From the NCBI GenBank assembly GCA_040285825.1, contig JAUPSS010000002.1:3286001-3350000 (forward strand): a DNA stretch of 64,000 bases. The letters are read 5' to 3'. The translations under genes and the position numbers were made by a program. Positions 1 to 12,105 of the stretch are shown here, piece after piece; position 1 is the first letter of the stretch, and every line of letters begins with the position of its first letter. The notes below the pieces were generated by a model that saw only the letters and a program-made list of their open reading frames with translations, was not told where the DNA came from and did no database searches. This DNA is from Eukaryota sp. TZLM1-RC (lineage: Eukaryota; Metamonada: BaSk clade).

Positions 1-279
1 ACGTAATGAAATGTTTGCAGTTCAAAAGATGAGTAAACAAAAGAGGTTGAAATATTGAAATTTATTGGATTCGTTTTAAATTTTGCCATAACTCAAAGCC
101 TCGCTTGTTTATTAATTGATTCGAAATACTGTTGGCAGTTAAACAATAGCAGAAAGTTACGTGACAGTCAGGAGATATATGAGTAATAAAATTTCTTTGA
201 ATACTCAAATTACCATCAATTAATGGCATAGAAGAAATCTCAAGATTTCGATATCTCTTTATAAACATTATCTTCAACA

Positions 280-1606
280 ATGACCTCTATAACTGACGTC
301 GATGTCACTATTGTACAACTTCCTTACGCTCGGGAGATCTCTGCTCTTGAATCAGAAATCGCAGAGCTTACAAAACAGATTCGTGCCAAAACTGGCATTC
401 GTGAAACAGATACTGGTTTGTCGGCCCCCTCTAACTGGGATTTAGCTCATGACAAACAAATGCTACAACAGGAACAACCTCTTGCAGTTGCTCGGGTAAT
501 TAAAGAGCTTCCTCCTGATAATCCAGAAGAGATGGAAATACCAGCTCTAGCAAAACCCACAGAAAAGAAGTACGTCATATCGATGAGGCAAATCGCCAAA
601 TTCGTTGTCGGACTCGGCAAGAACGTTGCTTCTGTAGATATTAAAGAAGGAGAGCGTGTTGGTGTTGATCGGCAGAAACACTCCATACAGGTTTGGTCTA
701 CTTTGCCTGCTCATTTAAGTTACCCCTTCCTCCACGTATCGATCCTACTGTTGCTGCTATGACAGTTGAAGACAAGCCTGACGTCACATATGATGATGTG
801 GGTGGTGTTAATGAACAAGTCAAGCAACTACGCGAAGTCATTGAGCTACCACTCCTACATCCAGAAAGATTCGTTAGCCTTGGAATAGACCCTCCCAAAG
901 GTGTGCTGCTCTATGGTCCTCCTGGTTTGTTCTCTCTTTCTCCTCTTTGTTTATCATAGGGACAGGTAAAACCCTCATTGCGAGAGCCGTTGCCAACAGA
1001 ACTGAAGCTTGTTTCATCAGAGTCATTGGTTCTGAACTTGTTCAACGCTACGTTGGTGAAGGTGCCAGAATGGTCAGAGAACTCTTTAAGCTTGCTCGTA
1101 CCAAGAAATCTTGCATTATTTTCTTTGACGAAGTTGATGCTTTTGGTGGAACAAGATTCGAAGCAGGAGAGTTTGGTGATAATGAAGTACAACGAACTAT
1201 GCTTGAATTGGTTAACCAACTCGACGGTTTTGAGGCTCGGGGTAATATCAAAGTCATTATGGCAACCAATCGCCCGGATACCCTTGACCCTGCTCTAACA
1301 AGACCAGGTAGACTGGACAGAAAGGTAGAATTTAGTCTTCCAGATTTAGGAGGTCGTGCACATATTTTCAAAATTCACACGAGAGCAATGTCTGTAGATA
1401 AAGGTATAAGGTTTGAGCTGCTGGCAAGGTTATGCCCAAACTCAACTGGTGCAGAAATTAGAGCTGTTTGTACAGAATCGGGTATGTTTGCTATTAGAGA
1501 CGGGAGGAAATCAGTTACAGAAGCTGACTTTTTGAAGGCCATTAACAAGGTTATTAAGGGTCAAGCACAATTTAGTGCTACAGCCAAGTATATGCAGTAT
1601 AATTAG
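280..1606 (+). CDS. RPT1: 26S proteasome regulatory ATPase subunit Rpt1 (PSMC2)
   Basis: This is one of the six AAA+ ATPases of the proteasome base ring, which unfolds ubiquitylated substrates and threads them into the 20S core. Three exons (280-690, 720-924, 960-1606) join in frame into 420 aa, close to the human 433. An N-terminal coiled coil (about residues 15-40) is followed by the Rpt1-type segment with TGIRETDTG and WDLAHDKQ, then an OB fold (VGVDRQK). The AAA domain has Walker A GPPGTGKT at residues 203-210 (the codon for G206 is split by intron 2), Walker B IIFFDEVD at 258-265, and TRPGRLDRK with the arginine fingers. The C-terminus YMQYN is of Rpt1 type. ATG 280 gives the expected N-terminal length. 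Without removing the two introns the frame breaks after HSIQ and again inside Walker A. The paralogues Rpt2-6 fit less well. Confidence 0.97.
691..719 (+). other. 29-nt spliceosomal intron 1 of RPT1
   Basis: Begins GTTTGG and ends TTTAAG. Removing it joins HSIQ to LPLPPRID, the conserved sequence of Rpt1. The frame shifts if it is retained. Confidence 0.93.
925..959 (+). other. 35-nt spliceosomal intron 2 of RPT1
   Basis: Begins GTTTGT, has a long pyrimidine run and ends ATCATAG. It splits a glycine codon (G + GG) and restores the Walker A motif GPPGTGKT. Confidence 0.95.
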
Positions 1607-3512
1607 TGTTTATAAATAGGGCTTGTCTTTGGTTGGTAATAAATACATCATTCTTCTTACTTTGAAATCAGAAACTACTCTGTTGAATGGAACATGTCCA
1701 ATATCAAATGTACAATGTTGATGTGTTGAAATTAATTGTTTAAACCACGGTTAGGTTAACCCTACTATCAAACAAACAAATTTTTGGTGAAAAATCAGTG
1801 GGTTTGTGCTAAATGTTGAAGTTTTTCATGTCAAAAAGCCAGTATTGAGTTTTGGCAACTGACAAGTGTTGTGTTGAGTCAACACATTTGTATTCCATTG
1901 TTTAATGAATTCTTGATTGAATTTCAACTGTTATCAAGACAATGGTAGAGCCAGAAGTTGAAGTCGAATACATTTGCTAAATTAGTTTGGATAACCTGAC
2001 CTAAATGTGACTACATTTTAGATGCTTCAAAAAGAACAAAATTCAAAATCCTCATACCAAAATCCATTCTATTCATGTGCACGATAAGGTCGAACTGTGT
2101 AGTTCATGAAACGAAATTCTGTCATTGTATACTTCTATCACTTTCCTATGCAATTAACTTCCTTCAGTGTCAACTGTTTTCTCCTAAAGATATCCAACAT
2201 CAACACATCTTTCTAGACTTATTGAGTTCTTCTCGGTTGGTATCATATTCATTGGGTTCAAATCATAAATCATTTGAACCATACAATAAAGACATGGATC
2301 TAACACACTAAATCCTTTATCAGTGTGGTGTTACCTTAGAACATGCCGATACATCGAAACGATCTTGTTGATTGCTTTAATCTGTGTTCACTAAACCCTA
2401 ACTAACCTTAACCTAACAAATCATTAACAAGTCATATATCTATTCATCTCAATTTTTCCTGCTTTTACCTTCTTTTTTAACAGTTTCAGCACTCTTATTA
2501 CTTTGATCAGTTGGTAGATCTTTTGTTCATTTGTCATTAACTCAAATTTGTTTCTAAATTGTTCTTCCTCTCACTTCTCTTGATTTGTTCTTTTTTTTGC
2601 ATTCAATTTTTGATTCTATTCTACTTTGTTCAATGATGATCAGTGCATCTAAAATAGTTTTAGTACATTTTTATTTAATTTAGCTTTGTGGATAGGGTCA
2701 AGGTTAGGGTTCTTTCTTCTTTAACCATAGTATATGTGTTTCCGATGTAAGTCATTTTATTGCTTCCCAAGTTCATTTTTTATTAAAAAAATCTCATGAG
2801 TCTCTACCAAATATTGGGAGTAATTCTCTTTATTTAGAGTCTCTATTTATAAATACATAAACGACTGAGTAATCATCAATCATTCAGTTCTTAACTGTTT
2901 GAAGTTGATTTTGGTCATGAAAGATCTGATTACGTGTGTCTGTAAAGTCTACATGTTTTTGGATTTTTGTAAGTTCAAAACTTACATGAATTGAAATAAT
3001 TGTTTGAAGCAGTTTTTGAGCCAATTACATACTATAACCAGCATTTTTTCAATTAAGTATTTGTTGCTACTGTCATTTATGTTCTTCACTGTGTCAATAA
3101 CCTTGCTTATTAGTTGTTATATTTCAGAAATTGATTTAACAAATTTTCTTCCAAAATAATATTGTTTTATTTAATTTTGTTTATAAATCTTACTGAAGTC
3201 GAACTTGTTAAAGTTGTTAATGCTCAACTCACCCATTTCTGATCATTATCTAGGCTAACAGTAATTTCTCTGCTACCTTCTTCTTATCCTACTTGATCGT
3301 TTGACTGTTATTGTTAATGAAGGATTTGCCAAATCATTAACAGACACTCGAAATTTGTTCAATGAACCAAAGTTGAAAAAAGATCAAATGTCTTTGTGGC
3401 CAATTATGAATTGATTTTGAAAATTTGCTTCCGTTTATAAGATTCTTGTACCAATTATCGAGATTGTTTTTTTAGATAAGGGATAGTCAGTTAACAGCAA
3501 ACATTATAATCA
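1607..3512. other. Intergenic, AT-rich, no supported gene
   Basis: Lies between the RPT1 stop and the first LINE remnant. The only open frames are short and low in complexity. I see no protein family, RNA gene or LTR. Single CCCTAA/TTAGGG-like words occur near 2391-2416 and 2696-2714 but do not form an array. Confidence 0.6.
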
Positions 3513-3557
3513 CAATTAATTTAATTAATTAATTTATTTATTATTATTATTATTATA
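3513..3557. repeat. Simple repeat (TTAA)n followed by (TTA)n
   Basis: A microsatellite of TTAA units running into about seven TTA/TAT triplets. It lies just beyond the 3' end of the minus-strand LINE remnant and could derive from that element's tail. Confidence 0.8.
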
Positions 3558-3574
3558 GAGTGACAACATACAGC

Positions 3575-5622
3575 TAAGAGCTAGAACTTATAAGAAGAAA
3601 AATTCTCCACATCTACCCTTACATTTCTATATAACTTTTTGAATATCTGAGACAAGTATTTGGGAAAGCTTCGAAATAAAGCAAAGATGATTCTATTACG
3701 CCAAATGGAGATGTTAAAATAATCTGTTACGTTCAAGACATTACTTGGCAAAAGAATCAAGAAACTTTTGACATATCTTACCAATACTTCCAAAAATCGA
3801 AATTGCAAACGGAATGAAGACAAAAGAAGCGTATAAATTTTGATTAAGATTCCTCATTACTTCATCATACAACTGATTCTTACGTGCCTCCGCCTGACAC
3901 AGATGCGAATTTTCATCATTAAAAACTGAAGACAAGTACACTTTTGCACAAGGGTAAAATCAACAACCTCCTGAGATGAGTTAGTAAAGGGTACAATCAA
4001 ATCTCCACGACGACAATTGAAAATATCGTTATCACTGTAGTGTTTCAGTAGAGATTCTATTTTCCCATTAAAACCATGACACCTAAACATCTCATATGTC
4101 ACATCACGAACTGAATTGTGTCAGATTGACCTGAACTGAAGGAACTTTTTACAACTGACAATATGTTTGAAATCAGCTTTAGGTCTTTTAACACAGCAAC
4201 AAACACTATTATCCAATAGTTCTGAGGGAAATAATCCAAGGCGAAGTCGGATATTCATTTTCCACGTATCATTGTCGAGATGAAGACCAAATGGTCTAGG
4301 CTGTTGTGTGATAAGAGCACTACTTTGTTGTAAATCAATCAAAAAGGCTGCAAAGACGGGATTCTTTGACTTAGTCACACTAAGACGTTTAGCAAAATCC
4401 AAGTCCTCAAGACTATGTAAGATAGAATTTTGTAATTTAACAACAGAAAATCGTAAAGAATCAACAGATCTCTCAGGAATATCATCAACCTTAGATGGAA
4501 AGCACTTATTCCAAACTTCAATAGGCAAATCCTGAATAGCAGTACCAAGGGAAGATAACCATGAAGAATTCTCTTTAAGCAAATAGCCATAAACCTTTTG
4601 AAAGCACAGATTAAACTCAAAAAGGAAATTTGTAAAACCCCCAATACAGGCACTCTTGCACAGATAATCCGCTCTAGAAAAGCCAACACCACCCAAAGAA
4701 GCCGAAAAGAAAGCGTGGTAAGGAATTTTTGATGGATTAATCTCAACCAAACAAGCTAAAAAATTAGTTTTGATACTATTAAATCTTTGAGCAATTGATT
4801 TAGTTATAGAAGGGGGAATTGACCTCAAGAAATGATTAATTTTGGAATTGAAACAAAATGAAAGAACCGCAAATGCCAAATGCTTTTTGATTCCAAGATC
4901 CAAGATATCCTGTAACTGGGACTCAAGATTATCAAGAAAGTCGTTCAAATTTTCCAAAATGCCACCTTGGTCGCCAAAATATGTACCTAAAAATTTTAAA
5001 GAATGAGTATTATAATTAACAAATTTGATTAATTGACCATCATAAGAAAAATGCTTCTCAACTCTACCAATAAGGAAACACTTTTTAAAGCTAATATCCA
5101 AACCAATTGATCTACAAAGTTCTACAAAATCACCTACAGAACATTCAAGATCATCAATAGAACCAATCAACGACGAATCATCAGCATCAGGACACAGGTC
5201 AACATGAGGATGGCGTTCCTTAAACTTCAAAAAAACAGAGTGTAATGCCAAACAAAAGAAAAAAGGGCCAAGAGGATCACCTTGTTTTACACCTCTAGCA
5301 GAGGTAAGGGCAAAAGAGTCAAAAACAAGGCTAGATGGCGTACCATACATCAATCGAAAATAGGGCAATAGTTCAGGAAAATATAGTTGCAATTGATCAT
5401 AAATACTACTACGAAATACAGAATTAAAGGCATTTTTATAATCAATATTTAACAAAAAATTGGACGCAGAACGGTGAAACAACAAATCAGCCGATAATGA
5501 AGCACACGTTGTACCATCAGGGACCCCAATAGCAAACTGAAAGGGTCTGAAAAAATTAATTGAAATTGGTTTAATTCTTCTAAAACAAATAATAGCCAAA
5601 AGACGCATAACTGTCTCTCCAA
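3575..5622 (-). pseudogene. LINE-type reverse transcriptase, subfamily A, 5'-truncated and broken
   Basis: The longest RT copy in the window: 504 codons are open (5635-4121), followed by shifted remnants down to about 3581. RT blocks are in order: PISIGETVMRLL (fingers), NIDYKNAFNSV (motif A with catalytic Asp), GVKQGDPLGPFF (motif B), and ADDSSLIGS (motif C, with ADD rather than YxDD). The C-terminal half holds the family motif QQPRPFGLHL, then a CCC...H...C cluster. A TGA at 4121-4123 interrupts the frame just before HNSVRD. The conserved RRGDLIVPF block follows, and at least two frameshifts carry the frame into IWRNRIIFALF and the terminal residues. The 5' end stops at the edge of hAT-like DNA (5623). 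No N-terminal endonuclease is present in this copy. It cannot make a full protein. Confidence 0.88.
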
Positions 5623-6360
5623 TAGAGATGGGCATCGTCCGGACTAATCGGACTACGAACTAGTCTGTTCAAACGAACTACGGACTAGACTATTTTGAAA
5701 CTAAACGGACGAACTACGGACTAGACTAGCCAATCAACGGACGAGAAACGAACGAACTAATCTCTAGTCCTCAGTTCATTCAAATGCACTACGGACTAGT
5801 TCGTAGTCCGTTTTCGCAGACAAAAGACTAGTTCTTAGTTCGATTGAACGCACTACGGACTACGTCGTGAAATAACTCATAAATACTACTACGAAATACA
5901 GAATTAAAGGCATTTTTATAATCAATATTTAACAAAAAATTGGACGCAGAACGGTGAAACAACAAATCAGCCGATAATGAAGCACACGTTGTACCATCAG
6001 GGACCCCAATAGCAAACTGAAAGGGTCTGAAAAAATTAATTGAAATTGGTTTAATTCTTCTAAAACAAATAATAGCCAAAAGACGCATAACTGTCTCTCC
6101 AATAGAGATGGGCATCGTCCGGACTAATCGGACTACGAACTAGTCCGTTCAAACGAACTACGGACTAGACTATTTTGAAACTAAACGGACGAACTACGGA
6201 CTAGACTAGCCAATCAACGGACGAGAAACGAACGAACTAATCTCTAGTCCTCAGTTCATTCAAATGCACTACGGACTAGTTCGTAGTCCGTTTTCGCAGA
6301 CAAAAGACTAGTTCTTAGTTCGATTGAACGCACTACGGACTACGTCGTGAAATAACTCAG
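5401..6360. repeat. 480-bp tandem duplication across a LINE/hAT junction
   Basis: 5401-5880 and 5881-6360 are identical except for one T/C difference (5666 versus 6146). Each unit holds 222 bp of LINE RT and 258 bp of hAT-like terminal DNA, so the duplication happened after the hAT end joined the LINE. A 4-bp TCAT precedes both copies (5397-5400 and 5877-5880), suggesting microhomology. Confidence 0.95.
5623..5880. mobile_element. hAT transposon terminal fragment (duplicated copy)
   Basis: Starts TAGAGATGGGCATCG, which resembles hAT terminal inverted repeats of the form yAGnGATGGGCA. It is dense in ACTACGGACTA words in both orientations, as expected of subterminal transposase-binding repeats. 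It carries no coding sequence and is the outer copy of the tandem duplication. Confidence 0.7.
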
Positions 6361-7900
6361 TTGACAATAAATTTTATTGACCATATAAAGAAATATCAAC
6401 GTTCCGTTTTTGATAAGAAAGTGTGAGAGAAACACATTCTTTATCCAATCAACATCAAACCACACTAAAGCTGGATAACATACATAAAGTTATACATGTT
6501 CTATAAAAAAACCAATAAACTGCTATAAATGACTAATCAAGTTCTAGCTGCCAGCCATTGCCAATCCAAGATTTCAAAGAGACTAGCACTCTCATGTTCA
6601 AGGGGGACAATCTACTTCTTCTGCTTCTCGCGATGTCTCCTGCTACAGAAAACAAACTTTCTGATGGCACGGATGTAGCTTGAATAGAGAGGTAATCTCT
6701 CGCTGCCTTTGCTAGGCATGGAAACCGTGATGAATTGATCTTCCACCATTCTAGTGGATCTGTTTCCCAAGCTACAACTGGTTCACTTCCGTAGATCACC
6801 AATTCATCGCCCTCCATAATTTCGACATTTCTTCGTCTAGCTACCTTCTGCAAAAACGATGATGGCTGGGAGATTTGAATAGCTTCTCTTAAGCCATACC
6901 CATAATTGTTTTCCATCATTTTTTCAAACTGTTGCCTAAATATTGCATTTTCTGCAAGAACGTCTAAGTTTTGCAGTTTGAAACGAGGATCTAAGAAAGT
7001 TCCAACATAACTTCCAAAATCATATAAAAAAGGTAAGTATTTTTGTAATACAGTTCCGACCGCTTGTGCAGCTGATTTCAAATATGTTTCTGGAAAATGT
7101 TCTTGATCTCTTACATGGTACAACAGCTCGTCCATTAAAACCAGTACATAACCTACTGTTACATATTTCTGACCAGAAATAGTTGTTGTTACTTCAGAAA
7201 ATGGTCTGAAAGACAGAATAAAATGTTCCAACATTAGCTTTTCTTCTTCGGTTAACAGCATATGCGTCTTCTTTTGTTGAAATAGGAGTGATTCAACATC
7301 GGATAAAGTATTCAAATATCTGAATGCCATGACTCAACAGGAATTCCAACGAGTAGGCACCTCCTGCAGAATTGTGATAAATTGCTGATCATTATCTTTT
7401 TGTAAATCCAGAAATTTTTCAGCAACAGCAGTGGAAGAATGTAAAAGGTTAACGAAAGATTTTACCTTTTCTATGCAAACAGCAAAGGGAGAAAGACCAC
7501 TCTGTACGGCAATATTGAGAATGTGTCCCATACATCTTCGATGTGAACAATTATTCAGCATCTTCGCCGCCTTCACTATATTAGTTCCATTATCACTTGT
7601 AATGCTCAACAGCTCCGTTGTGTCTTCATCCATCGTGATTAAATTAATTTGAGAAATAGTTAATTTTTCGATAAAACGTTGTAAGGTGTCCTTAATAACT
7701 GATCCAGTATGAGGATGCTTCAAGAATTTCATTTCCCCAACCAAGGATTTCATTTCAAAATTTTTATCTAAAAAATGCCTAGAAATGATTGTTGAAATCG
7801 AGAAGTCCAACAATCCACAGTCAAGGAAAACGAAGTGGAATGCTGACGTATGTAAGTCGGTATTTTCAGCTTCATTTTTTTGCAGCAGAGGAGGAACGAC
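6103..7900 (-). mobile_element. hAT-family DNA transposon remnant, 5' end lost
   Basis: Its 3' terminus at 6103 repeats the TAGAGATGGGC end and the ACTACGGACTA-rich subterminal block. A minus-strand transposase follows at 6533-7813. At about 7900-7920 the sequence changes abruptly to Ty3/gypsy gag, with no second terminal inverted repeat. The element is therefore truncated and could move, if at all, only with help in trans and a second end. Confidence 0.8.
6533..7813 (-). pseudogene. hAT transposase with one in-frame stop
   Basis: Two collinear open segments in the same frame (7813-7334 and 7330-6533) are separated by a single TGA at 7331-7333, right after VPTRWNSC. That motif is the conserved core of hAT transposases. 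The N-terminal part carries a SDNGTNIVKAAKML-type RNase H-fold block. The C-terminal part ends in the hAT dimerisation region (DPLEWWK, SVPSESLFSVAGDI, SRRSRLSPLNM). The frame stays open upstream of 7813 to about 7900 but no BED zinc finger is seen, so the DNA-binding N-terminus is missing. Dead copy. Confidence 0.88.
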
Positions 7901-7920
7901 AAATGTCGAGAAAATAGAAA

Positions 7921-9849
7921 TGCCTCAAACAAGTTCAGTTCAGCAGCAGAAACAAATTGCTGACATGGTCAACAGTCTATCTCAGTTACTAGCAATACAA
8001 GGAGGTGCTACAACTGAGATACAACAACAAATAGATTCGTTAAAGTCTCAGCTTGATTCGCTTCGGACGCCCAAAATTTACAGAATAGATCCCAATTTCA
8101 TTAACAAAATAGAGCCACATATTCATGCTTACGACCTTTTTCGGTCCATTTTGGCGACGACCAACCCCCTGGGAATTTCGGGTTGCATCAGTGCAAGAAT
8201 CATTTCCTTCTGGAAACAACAACAGATCCTTAGCATGGAACCTACAGACGCAGAAATTCTACTGCTTCTTTGTAGGAGGAGCCAATTCAGATTCATCCAT
8301 CCCCAACCTTAAAAAAGAAAAACATTACAGAGGAGGTCAAAAGTTCTGTACTTTTTGTCAGAAACTAGGCCATGTAATTGCAGAATGCGAAGATCCCGGA
8401 TGCACCAGATCTCTGGTTCCACTAGATCAACGAAGAAGCGCCGGCAGAAGTAGTGGCCGAGGAAGACCATTCAGAGGTAGTTATGATAGTTTTAAAAATA
8501 TTCATAGAGGCCATAGTAGAGGCCAAGGTAGATATAGGGGCCGAGGTGGCCGTGGTACGAGAGGAAATAAACATCGTGCATATATGTTTCATATACACCA
8601 ATCATCGCATGCTTCAGCTCCTGAATTGAGCCATACTTATACAACTAGCCAATCGGAACATTCAGCTCAAGCATCCCTCTTAAATCCACTCTCTTTCGGT
8701 ACTGATAATGAAGTAGATAAATACTTGAGTTTAAACAGTTTAGAAAGAGATTTATACAATCGAGCAGATGAATCTGCACCTTGTATGAACCATAACAGAT
8801 CCAAGCAGCCTCAGTTCTTAGAAATTCAGGTTAGAATCAACGATACGGTCATAAAAGGCATGATAGACACAGTTGCATTTTGTTCTGTCATTTCCCTCGA
8901 CCTAGCAAATCGGTGTTCAATGTCCATAAATGAAAACGATATAACACAATTCATCCCTGCTAGCAATGTATCAACGAATTCACTTGGGAGTGCACAAGGC
9001 ATTCTGACGTTCAATGTTGGCAATATCGCGAACCAAGTATCAATAAACCATACTCTCCCCATTATACCAGGTTCGAACAAATTTTTAATTGGGCTAGGCA
9101 TGTTACAACAACTTGGGCTACTGACATCTGACCGTTTAGTTATTTTAATAGTCGAAGAGCGCCGCACCATGCTAAATGATGAAGCCATTTTTGATAATAG
9201 AATTAAAACTCACCAAATTGGCCATGTAGAATCAACTTCCTGCAGTGAAGAAGATTTTACTCAGCAATTAGATAGATCTGGATGTGAGATTAATTTAGAT
9301 GATAGTGAGTATAATAAGAGTTTGTCTGATATATTAGCTCAATACAAGGACGTATTCAGCGAAACGCCCAATAAAGAAGGCATCGATTGTCCACCTATGA
9401 CGATCCCCTTCTACAATACTAATACAATTGTACATAAACCAGCTCGGGGCCTCAACCCAAAAAAATTACAAATAGCCAATCAGATTTTTGATGAATTGAT
9501 TGAAATGGGCTATGCAATTGAATCGAACTACAAGTTCAGTTCCCCAATAGTATTAGTGATATACCCTGATGATCGAAAACCGAGGCTGACGGGCGATTTC
9601 AGTGGTAAAGATGGAGTTTACGCTCATACAATTCCGGTCGAGTCCAACTTACCATTATTTTCAGATGTTTTGGAATTTCTGAGTCAGGCCAACTTTATTG
9701 CCACTTTGGATCTCCCAAAAGCTTTTTGGCAAATGAAAGTAGCCGACGAAGATGTTGAAAAGACATCTATCTCTATTCCTGGTAGATCTATTATGTTTAA
9801 AAGGGCATGCTTCGGACTAAAGAATATCCCAGCGAATTTCAAAATGTAA
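7921..9849 (+). pseudogene. Gypsy-1 gag, protease and N-terminal RT, frame-broken
   Basis: Gag sequence (QIADMVNSLSQLL, then NPLGISGCISARIISFW) reads to a stop at 8312. The product continues in another frame with the CCHC zinc knuckle CTFCQKLGHVIAEC and an Arg/Gly-rich tail of the kind that binds RNA. A retropepsin-like domain follows with MIDTVAFCSVIS; the normally invariant Gly of D-T/S-G is Val. RT then begins with PRLTGDFSGKDG and LDLPKAFWQM. The frame is lost at about 9835 in FGLKNIPA, where the intact copy has AIFQNVMM. Confidence 0.88.
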
Positions 9850-10905
9850 TGATGGAAATTTTCCAAATAGAAGGAGTATTTGTTTACATCGACGATGTAA
9901 TCATAATAGGATCAACTCTTCAAGAATTCTTTGACAGAATACAGAGGGTACTGCAATGCGAAAGGAGTAGAAGAGTCAACATTGGATTGAGAAAATGTAA
10001 ATTCGTTACTGACAAACAACCAATTGACATTTTAGACAGCACTTTCCAATTCAAACAACGAAAAATGAGCAAAAAACGAGTAGATGCTTTAATAACCATA
10101 CCTGCTCCAAAAACTATCAAGGAAGTACGGTCATTAGTTGGCTCAGTCAATTTCATAAGAGAATGGCTCCCAAATATTTCACAACTAATAGCACCCATAA
10201 ATGAGCTAATTAAGCACAAACAACGTCGTGTAAATTGGGAAGCCAAACACGATCATCTATTAGATCAAATAAAACAACTGATTATTAATCACATGCCCCT
10301 GGAATTACCTTCATCAGACAAACGCATTCTGATTAGCACCGATGCATCTCACATCGCAGTAGAAGGAGTCATTTGGCAAGAAATTGCACCTTATGCACCC
10401 ATTGGAACTGCATTAAAAAATAGAAAAGTAACACCAATTTCCTTTTATAGTAGGATTTTAATTAAAATTAAATAAAAAAAATTTTAACCGATACTCAAAA
10501 GCGTTGGTCTACTTTACAAAAAGAATCATATGCGATACTATTAATACTAACAGAAAGTCATCTGGAAAGCTTTCTCATTACTAGACATCTGACCATTTTC
10601 ACAGATCACCGGAATATTGCATTCCTCGCCACGGCTCCTGAAAAGAACAGAATCGTCAAAAGATGGTTACCTATCTTATCAGAATTTGACTTTGATATCG
10701 TACACGAAAAAGGAGAAGACAATCACTGGGCTGACATGATGTCAAGAAACATAGATACAAATTTAGAAAATCAGGAAATAAATCACATCAACTACCCACA
10801 TGATCCCTTTTGGCACGGTGAAATACCACCCCCCAACAACGATTCTGATCATGAAGATCCAGATCCAATCCACATTTTCGAATTAGCAAAGCACCCAGAT
10901 TTACC
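9807..10905 (+). pseudogene. Gypsy-1 RT palm and RNase H, broken
   Basis: Contains the RT catalytic box VYIDDVIIIG near 9884-9910, the connection domain (RSLVGSVNFIREWLP) and an RNase H start (ILISTDASHIAVEGV). A short A/T insertion around 10460-10490 adds a stop and shifts the frame. RNase H continues to 10905 (TDHRNIAFL, then EKGEDNHWADMMSRN), where a LINE fragment interrupts it. Every domain matches the intact copy in order. Confidence 0.87.
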
Positions 10906-12105
10906 AGATAAATAAAAGGCAAATTATTCATAAATTGAGAAGTACCATCAATTGAAGTAGAAACCAAACAAAAGTTGTTTCTTAATTGAGTAATTGTCCC
11001 ACAACTATTTACAGCTCTTATCTTATTTCTTTGCAACAGGAAATTGAAACTCTTTCACCCAATATTTGGGCTAAATGTTTCCCCTCTGATATTGTGGAAC
11101 TTCCTTCAAGAAAGCTTGCTCTCCTTACCACTGATTTTTGCAAAATTGCAGAAAAAAATCTTGAAAGTTTTAGAAAACTTGGATTATATTGTACGTCTTA
11201 GCTTGGCTAAAGAAAAAAATCCCACTTTTGCAAACTTTTTGATTGATCTTAAAGACAGTTGCTCAAGTTGCCAAATCTCCCAAATTCCCAACATTTATGG
11301 CCTTCTACTTAATGACGACCAGTGAACCACTGCAATGAGAATGAAATGTTTTCTATGGCCTTGTTCATTACCAAATGATTTAATTTGTCGCTGCAAGAGT
11401 GTTGTTACGCTTTCCCATATTTTAAACTGTAAGTATTTTATAACTTATCGCTCACTTGTTCATGACTCAGTTCGTGATCAATTATATGCCATGTGCAAAA
11501 GTTTCAATATAGAGGCATTTATTGAGCCACTAGTACGTAAGCTGTCTTCAGATCAAACTGATGATTCCTTTGGTAAAAAAAGGGCAGATTTAGTAGCTCC
11601 AGGGATCGATGGTGTTCTCAATGTTGTAGACGTTGTCTCAGTGGATGTTTGCAAAAATTCTACTGCTCGTTTAGTGTATTCCGCTGATTCGCCGTTAACT
11701 AACGCCGAAAAAAAGAAGATAAAAAAATATGAAGAACCTTTGGCACAGTTAGGTAGAGTGGAACATGTGAAATATCAGTTTGTGCCGTTTGCAATTTCTC
11801 TTTTTGGCAATATTGGACTTTCAGGGTTGCACTTTTTTGAAAATTTTAAAAAAAGTGTTACTGAATAGGTCTGGTAAAACAATGAACTCCACTTTCTGGT
11901 TAAATAGAATTGTTTTTTGCATTTTCAAGTCTATTCCAACAATGATTTCAAAGGCAATTTTAGCTATTGGTGTAGAATATGAACGTAATGCTGTGAGTAG
12001 GTTCAGTAATAGTGACGCTTGTTTAGAGGATATTGAATTCTAGATGGGTTTTTTTATCTCAACAAATATTCCAGTTTTAAAAAAAAGTTTTACCTATTTT
12101 TTTAA
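10906..12105 (+). pseudogene. LINE RT C-terminal fragment, subfamily B, inserted in gypsy-1
   Basis: Only the 3' part of the RT element is present. It holds the thumb/connection region (LENLDYIVRLSLAKEKNP), a stop at 11323, the CRCKSVVTLSHILNCKYF zinc motif, HDSVRDQLY, and then the conserved C-terminal domain with RADLVAPGIDG, VVDVVSVDVCK and KKIKKYEEPL. It ends with a frameshift into SRFSNSDACLEDIEF and a T/A-rich tail. Gypsy coding sequence resumes at about 12106. 5' truncation is typical of LINE insertion. A sister copy lies at 35183-36003. Confidence 0.87.

Noticed and set aside
2075-2311. 78-codon open frame after RPT1
   Set aside because: No family features, no supporting intron, composition like the surrounding intergenic DNA.
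2391-2714. Telomere-like words (ACCCTAACTAACCTTAACC, GGTTAGGGTTC)
   Set aside because: Only single, irregular copies in opposite orientations. No tandem array, so neither a telomere nor a clear interstitial telomere.
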